Origin: Dendrophyllia cribrosa
Taxonomy: Eukaryota; Cnidaria; Anthozoa; Scleractinia; Dendrophylliidae
NCBI GenBank assembly: GCA_024195265.1
Contig: JAJLRJ010000005.1
Coordinates: 25,566,322 to 25,630,321 of the forward strand
Length of the DNA stretch: 64,000 nucleotides
Direction: 5' to 3'
Part shown: positions 58,786 through 64,000 of the stretch, piece after piece
Layout: the number at the start of each line of letters is the position of its first letter
How positions within the stretch are numbered: position 1 is the stretch's first letter
Made by a program: the position numbers and the translations under genes
Notes under the pieces: generated by a model
The model's input: the letters and a program-made list of their open reading frames with translations, nothing else
What the model was told of the DNA's origin: nothing
The model's database searches: none

Positions 58786-59542
58786 GCTGGCCACGGAAGG
58801 CGCGTTTAATTTGCACTGTTAAGAAGTTTTGCCTTTTGCTTGTTCCCAGCTATTTAATTTGTTTATTTTGCGCTGTTGTTATTTTTGCCTCTGTGTATTA
58901 CCGGCTGTTAGGTTTGTCTTTTATGCGACGGTTTAGTTTTGTCTCTGTAATTCCTACAACTGGCCATTAAAGTTTGTTTTGTTCTGCGCTGGTCTAAGTT
59001 TGGTCTCTGTGCTTTACCGGCTTCTCATGTTTGCCTTATTTTGTGCTGTTTTAATTGTGTCTCGGTTTTTCACTGGCTATTTAGTTTGTCCCATTTTGCG
59101 CCGCTGTAGTCTCGGTTTATTTTTTCGCCCCAGTAGGCCCAGACCCCATCCTCCTCCTTGCCGTGACCAGAAGGGTAATCTTATTCATGCCCTATAACCT
59201 GTTTTAGGACGGGTTCCTGGTCCGGCTCGGCTGGCGGATTCTTTCCCTCCCTATTTTGGGCTTCGCTCTCTTTCTTCCACGGTTTTAGCTTCGTCCTTTT
59301 CTCCTCCCTTTCCAGTACTGTACATCTGCTTCGTTTGCCGCGGCTTTTATGGAGGCTCAAGCGAACCCACGCTCGTTGCGGTGGTGCGATTGGGAGGGTA
59401 ATCCTGTCAGCTGGGCCGGACCTTTACCGTCTATTGAGATGGTTGCCTTCCTTTCTGAGTTTTGGAGAGGAACACTTATTAAAGTTGCTCGTTTCCTCCG
59501 GTTTGGTAGTCCCCGTCTCTTCGTCCGTAAGTCGTTGGCTAA
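58786..59542 (+). other. Interior of the PAT-like element after the minisatellite
   Basis: T-rich and then GC-richer DNA. The frame 59349-59570 gives MEAQANPRSLRWCDWEGNPV and continues into repeat B1. No recognised domain; possibly a remnant of a coding region. Confidence 0.35.
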
Positions 59543-60426
59543 AGGCGGTGAGTGTCTGTTTTGGCAGTGAGGATTGTTTACTATTCTCATTGCCAAAAAG
59601 TGTCACGAAATCAGCCGTGCGGAATTTTCTTCCCGCTTTTGGTGCCCCGGGTGAATTGATCATTAGCCTACTACTCCCCGGGGGTTCTAATTACCTATTT
59701 AAGATTCGTTTTCTGGTATTTTTTCCCTCTTTTGCCAAGTTACGCGCTCGGCGTCGTGGTCCAGAATATTTTTTCCCTCCCTCCTTCCCTTCGGCGACGT
59801 TCCGGTACACTTTCCTCACTGTCTTGCGACCTCCTGCCAAGGCTAAATTTTGCCTCCCATATCTTATTCCGCTAAGGCGGTGAGTGTCTGTTTTGGCAGT
59901 GAGGATTGTTTACTATTCGGCCTGGGCTTTTTTTGAGCTCCTTCGGCCTGGGTGGGGGGCACATTGTGCCCCACCCCCCCACCCCCCCCCCCCCCCCCTT
60001 CGTAACTTCAAGAACATTAAGGCTATGACAATGAAACCTAGAAGGTACATAGTACGTCCAAAACTGTCTCCTTTGCGGTCCGCACAATGGAACGATGACG
60101 TCATATGACGTAGTTATTAGGTAATTAGTTATACGGCCGCCATCTTGGATCCGCCATCTTGGATTTCTGAATTTTTTTAAAACCTCTTAAAAACCGTCAA
60201 AATTGACGCAAAATTAATCAAAACCAATAAACTGCGTCATATGACTTCATCGTTCCATTGTGCGGACCGCTAAGGAGACAGTCTTGGACGCACAATGTGT
60301 GTGCCCCCCCCCCCCCCCCCCCCCTCAGGCTCAGGAACTCAAAAAAAGCCCAGGCTGAATAGGGTTAAAGTCTAGCTCCGATCGTAAGTTGCAGTGGACT
60401 TAAAGCTTTCTTTTAATTTATTACAG

Positions 60427-62081
60427 ATCGAACGACGGCTCCCACAGTATTATTCGACAAAAGGTATGTTAAATCCCTGTTTTATTTACTGAATAGATCA
60501 GCAGTTGCAGTACTGTAACTGTTCAGTTCAGGATTAATTAGCAACAAAAATTCCTTGAAATACTATGTAATACACCTTTCTCTGGACAATTCTAACGGTC
60601 CAGTCATTTTACTTTTTATTCCAAAGCTACCATGAGTATTTTGAACGGTTCCATTTCAAGCAATCCCAATTTTTAAAATCAGTTATGACATGAATTTTCT
60701 AACTCGAATAGGGTGACGATTCAGCTGTTTTGTGATAATCCATGCTGAGTGTCTTCATGTAACTTGGTAGGCCTTAACAGATCAATTAAAAATGTCATTG
60801 TAGCAAGAAAGATCATGGACCTGAAGGACGAAAATCTTGACTAGCGATGATTGACTAAATTATGTGATTTTTTTCTAATTGATTTTTGCGTTTTTTGTTT
60901 CCTTCAGAATTATCCTTTGTTGCTGCGTATCGTCAGAGAGGGAGGCCATCGTGGATTGACACACTGTTCTTTGGAAAAGAACGACGTTTTCAAGCTGTTG
61001 CCAATCTTTGTTAAAGCGACTTTAATAAATAGATTTCATTTGGCTGTGTGTCTGTTAAGTTATATCACAGATCGATGACGTAAAAGTGTGAAAAGAACAA
61101 AAATTTAAAGTGGTCAACGAGCCGCAGGCGAAACTGATGTTCTTACCACGCATGTGCGTGTTCTGTGTTGTTCGATCAAGGATCTTTCTTCAAAAGTTGT
61201 GTTCAGTCGATTAATACTCAGTTCAGTAAACATTCAATTTTCGTAGCTACGAAAACGTGTTCTTATCGATCAAATCATCCAGAAAAATCGCAAATGGCTA
61301 TAGTATTTTCAGATAAACAAATGTAATGTAGTGTAAAACTTTATTTATACACGTTAAAATATCAGTAAAAATAAGCGAAAAGAAAAACAACGTTTCGAAG
61401 TCATCCTGGCTTCATTTTCATGTATATTGCTGTGTAATTTTCGATGTCGTCTAACTTGTATTGCACTTTATCATTGCAGCCACTCGAGAGGAAGCCTTCC
61501 TTCATGCCATTAGCAGCGCCGCCATTACACACGAAATCACGCTTAAGTGCGCACAGAACAGAATACCCGGATGCAGATGCGGTGAAATCAGAAAACAGCA
61601 ACAGGGAGACCATGTCTGGGAGTGGGGCGGATGCAGTGATAATACCAAATATGAAGAGAAGGAGACGAGACGCTTCATCGACAAACTGGAGAAAGGAAAC
61701 GACGCTCGCGTGGCATTTATTTTGCATAATAATGCAGTGGGTAGAAAGGTGCGATTCTTATTTATTTTCGCTGTTCGCCTTTTTCGGGTTAAATTCCAAC
61801 ATAGATTTTAATCGATGGCCTATTACTTAAAGTTGACTGAGCAGTTTAGACGGGATCAATTTAGGTTGTCAGCGCATTGAATGATTTAATCTCAAGGCAA
61901 TTCCAACAAAATAAATGATCACAGGGAAAACAGAGTGTTAACAGACTACTCATTGAGTTTCGGCCTCTCCCGGATTAAGTTTCACTTTATGCTATAAGCA
62001 GTCAGTTACTGAGCCCATAATGTACTTATTGACTAAGTGGGAGGGCCGGATGGAAAAATATTTTGCTCGAGGTCATGGCGC

Positions 62082-62117
<36 letters not shown>

Positions 62118-62430
62118 GAGAGCCAAATATTTTCCCATCCGGCCCGACCTAACTTAGCCAATAAGTATTTTTATCATATGACCAATTTGGAGACAAACTA
62201 ACCTTTTTTAATTTTTTTTTTTGTTTGTTTTTATTTGATATCTTACAGGTTGTTCGTGAAAGCCTCAAGACAGAATGCAAGTGTCATGGCGTCACCGGAA
62301 GCTGTAATTTAAAGACTTGCGGAAGCAGTTGGCGCCTTTTGACGTGGTTGGATCAGCACTGAAGCAAAAATACCGCACAGCTGTCCCAGTGTCATTCATG
62401 AACAACAAGCTTCAGAGCCTTGACAACAAC
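60427..62430 (+). pseudogene. Wnt8-like copy F: exons 2-5, several lesions
   Basis: Exon 1 is missing: the TTAA MITE joins R block 5 directly to intron 1. Exon 2 (60427-60463) is fine. Exon 3 starts at 60908 but has lost about 36 nt, including the ECQRQF...W segment, and its donor is deleted (reads through 'ctttaataaatag'). Exon 4 (61480-61748, 269 nt) is the only intact full exon 4 in the window: [47 protein letters not shown]. Exon 5 starts at 62249 (Thr at 62294-62296), loses two bases in TCWKQ, and breaks off at 62430, joining mid-3' flank. Confidence 0.87.
62022..62170. mobile_element. Hairpin element in intron 4 of copy F
   Basis: 'ggtcatggcgcacggaccga' faces its inverted copy with a short 'gcgcagcga' loop. 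Outer arms pair 'gccggatggaaaaatatttt' with 'aaatattttcccatccggc', and 'acttattgactaagt' with 'acttagccaataagt'. Confidence 0.82.
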
Positions 62431-62767
62431 TCTGAGCCCGAAAGCTTGTTAGTAGCCTTTCTTTTGTACATGTTGATTTGGAGGTCAAGTGTTATTGCAG
62501 CTTAATTCAAAAGTGAGGTAAAAAACTGCAACGTTTTAGCAAAACAACAATCCGGGTACGGATTCAAATGTGATCATTTGCTATTGTTCATTTTTGGTAG
62601 GTAACACAGTGTATTCTGGTAAAAAGCCTGTAAAGCTGCTAGATTTTCCCTAGCTTATTACTGTATTTCTATCACTGAAACCAGACTTGTGGAACAATGA
62701 ATGAAAAGTACTCGACACTAAAAATTTTCGTTCAAAACAGTAAATTTTACACCGAAGCGGTTGTGTT
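62431..62767 (+). repeat. Wnt8 3'-flank remnant after copy F
   Basis: Starts 'tctgagcccgaaagcttgtt', i.e. past the AATAAA region, so the polyadenylation signal is deleted. More diverged than the other flanks. Confidence 0.75.
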
Positions 62768-62804
<37 letters not shown>

Positions 62805-62819
62805 GCAGTTGTTGTGGTC

Positions 62820-62855
<36 letters not shown>
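62768..62855 (+). tRNA. tRNA-Asn: tRNA-Asn(GTT) with 14-nt intron, copy 12
   Basis: Complete acceptor, D and T arms. Position 37 is G instead of A (CTGTTG), next to the anticodon, which may affect function. Followed by seven T. Confidence 0.8.
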
Positions 62856-62860
<5 letters not shown>

Positions 62861-63039
62861 TTTCTTGTCTTTTAACTTTTCTTTTTGCCAAAGTAGCCTG
62901 CGTTATGATATTGAAACTATTTTTATGTTAAAAAGCTTTAATAATAAAAAACGTAAAATATAAAAGGTTGCCAGAAAAGCAAATATTTGTTTTAGTTCAT
63001 ATGCAATTTTTTTTGTTTAATAGATATGATATCAAAGAT

Positions 63040-63130
63040 TTCTAAGTAATAGCTAGTAATCGCCCAGTCGTCTCGAGTTTGTATAAATAAATTGTTGCTA
63101 AACAGTAATAAACCTGTTTTCATTGTAAAA
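63040..63130 (+). repeat. Diverged Wnt8 3'-UTR-like fragment
   Basis: 'gtcgtctcgagtttgtataa', 'aataaattgttgctaaacag' and 'taataaacctg' resemble 30480-30530 with many changes, an older relict of the same flank. Confidence 0.55.
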
Positions 63131-63299
63131 AAGTGTTTGTTGTGTGTTTTTGCTTTTGGGATCAGTGTATAAATAATTCAAGTTTTTCTCCATTAAAATT
63201 TATTTTATGGATCTGAGTAGACCGAGACAATGATTAATTATTAAGGAAATAGAAAATGGCGCGCACCTACCAGTCTTACCCTGACCCTGTTTACCCTGA

Positions 63300-64000
63300 C
63301 TTTAAGTCGTTGCTACTTAGCCTGCTCAAAAAAAAACAAAGGGAAACAAGGAAAGAGAGACGTCTCTGTTTTCTTTTCTCCCTCTTGGGCCTCGCGTTCC
63401 GCGCTCATTGATCGCGCACCAGAAAAGCGCCTGTTATGGAGTCTGCTGATAGTATGTCAGTACATTAAAGCACGGTGAATAAGTGGTCTCTGTCATCGTG
63501 TAGTTTCCTCTGACAAGAAGCTAAACTTTGCTCCACGATGGCTCTCTTCTCTTCGAGGTGTATTGAATAGAAAAACCAACCAGAAAAACAAGAGAAAAGC
63601 CTTGGGAACCAAGTACGTCATCTCTTGAAGGACTTTTTTTTAACCAAGAAAGAGTTCAGAGCTGATTTTGAATTTAATACGTTATTGCGGGAAGGAAGAA
63701 AAGTGGAAAGCCGTAACAACCTTCACTTTAATTCATTTTTCTGTTTGCCGACTCCCCAGGACACATTTTTCTGTGAGAATACTTCAAACGTTGTTTCACA
63801 TATTACTTGAAAAATGTCTCACCTCTCGGATTTAACTGAAAAATTAGTTACACCTCTTCTCGCTTGGTATATTTTTAATCAAATAATATTTTTTAACACT
63901 TGAGCGTTTTCGCGGGAAGCAAGAAAGGTGAGAAGATTTCAATTGCAGAATGCAGACAAGAAAAGAGAGACGTTTCTGTTTTCTTTTCTCCCTCTTGTTC
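63300..64000. repeat. SINE tail and R block 6, running off the window
   Basis: A hairpin 'ggaaacaaggaaagagagac' with its inverted mate near 63345-63395, a degraded SINE body near 63465-63560, then R units ('attgcgggaaggaag', 'atgtctcacctctc', 'cttctcgcttggtatatttt'). Another unit presumably follows to the right. Confidence 0.65.

Larger units (their letters stand above)
55857..59918 (+). mobile_element. Probable non-autonomous PAT/Ngaro-type element with split direct repeats
   Basis: Repeat A occurs at 55857-56051 and 59581-59774 ('ctcattgccaaaaagtgtca', 'ttgatcattagcctactact', nearly identical). Repeat B (about 43 nt, 'gtgagtgtctgttttggcag') occurs at 59543-59586 and 59876-59918. The order A1 - interior - B1 - A2 - B2 is the split-direct-repeat layout known for PAT and Ngaro tyrosine-recombinase retroelements. 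No target duplication is visible; the junctions share CTATTC. The interior has a short gag-like ORF start, a 1.85-kb minisatellite, and no reverse transcriptase or recombinase. Confidence 0.65.
55855..60364. mobile_element. TTAA-type (piggyBac-like) MITE, split by a nested retroelement
   Basis: Left end CCCTATTC, interrupted by the nested element, resumes at 59919 with GGCCTGGGCTTTTTTTGAGC. The right end, inverted, reads CCCTATTCAGCCTGGGCTTT. TTAA at 55851-55854 and 60365-60368. Contains poly-C runs near 59980 and 60307 and a CCATCTTGG core (60070-60290) with its own inverted ends 'gcggtccgcacaatgga' / 'ttccattgtgcggaccgc'. Confidence 0.75.

Noticed and set aside
57255..58970. 571-codon and 411-codon open frames
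   Set aside because: They lie over the 24-28 bp minisatellite, stay open in several frames because the unit has no stop, and give low-complexity VCRAF/SVARV repeats only.
31851..62855. The tRNA-Asn copies as heads of a SINE family
   Set aside because: All share orientation and the same long flanks of the array unit, lack a common SINE body and A-rich or simple tail of their own, and keep full stems. The dispersed SINEs in the window have a different head.

Overview
The window is nuclear DNA of an animal, most likely an anthozoan cnidarian such as a stony coral (inferred from a Wnt8-type gene of anthozoan character and dense small inverted-repeat transposons; no direct taxonomic marker is present). 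Genes have short exons, GT-AG introns and AT-rich non-coding DNA. There are no prokaryotic features and no CRISPR array.

Region 1 (1-18532, + strand): one multi-exon gene for a sphingosine-1-phosphate phosphatase-like enzyme of the PAP2 family. Twelve exons in consistent phase cover nearly the whole protein; the start exon lies left of the window. Its introns are loaded with inverted-repeat transposons: TA-, TTAA- and TAA-type MITEs, a 1.46 kb foldback element with a 9-bp target duplication, PIF/Harbinger remnants and tRNA-derived SINEs.

Region 2 (18533-24900): intergenic DNA with MITEs, SINEs and no supportable gene.

Region 3 (24900-64000, + strand): a tandem array built from one unit: a degenerate ~300-bp repeat block (called R here), a five-exon Wnt8-like gene, its 3' flank with AATAAA, and a tRNA-Asn(GTT) gene with a 14-15 nt insertion at the canonical tRNA intron position. 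Six Wnt8-like copies (A-F) and twelve tRNA copies (ten full length) are present, all on the + strand. A and C keep all five exons but each carries a different one-base frameshift in exon 4. D and E keep a perfect terminal exon. B and F are clearly broken. All six copies have Thr instead of Ser at the conserved Wnt acylation site.

The array is riddled with insertions whose empty sites can be read in sister copies. They include a Tc1/mariner-type element carrying a PAX-like paired domain (48415-49747), a Penelope-like retroelement fragment (46075-47560), TTAA-flanked MITEs, a second Harbinger relative, and a probable PAT/Ngaro-type element with split direct repeats and a hairpin minisatellite (55857-59918), itself nested inside a TTAA MITE. 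The array thus records gene amplification, decay and transposon colonisation of a signalling locus.
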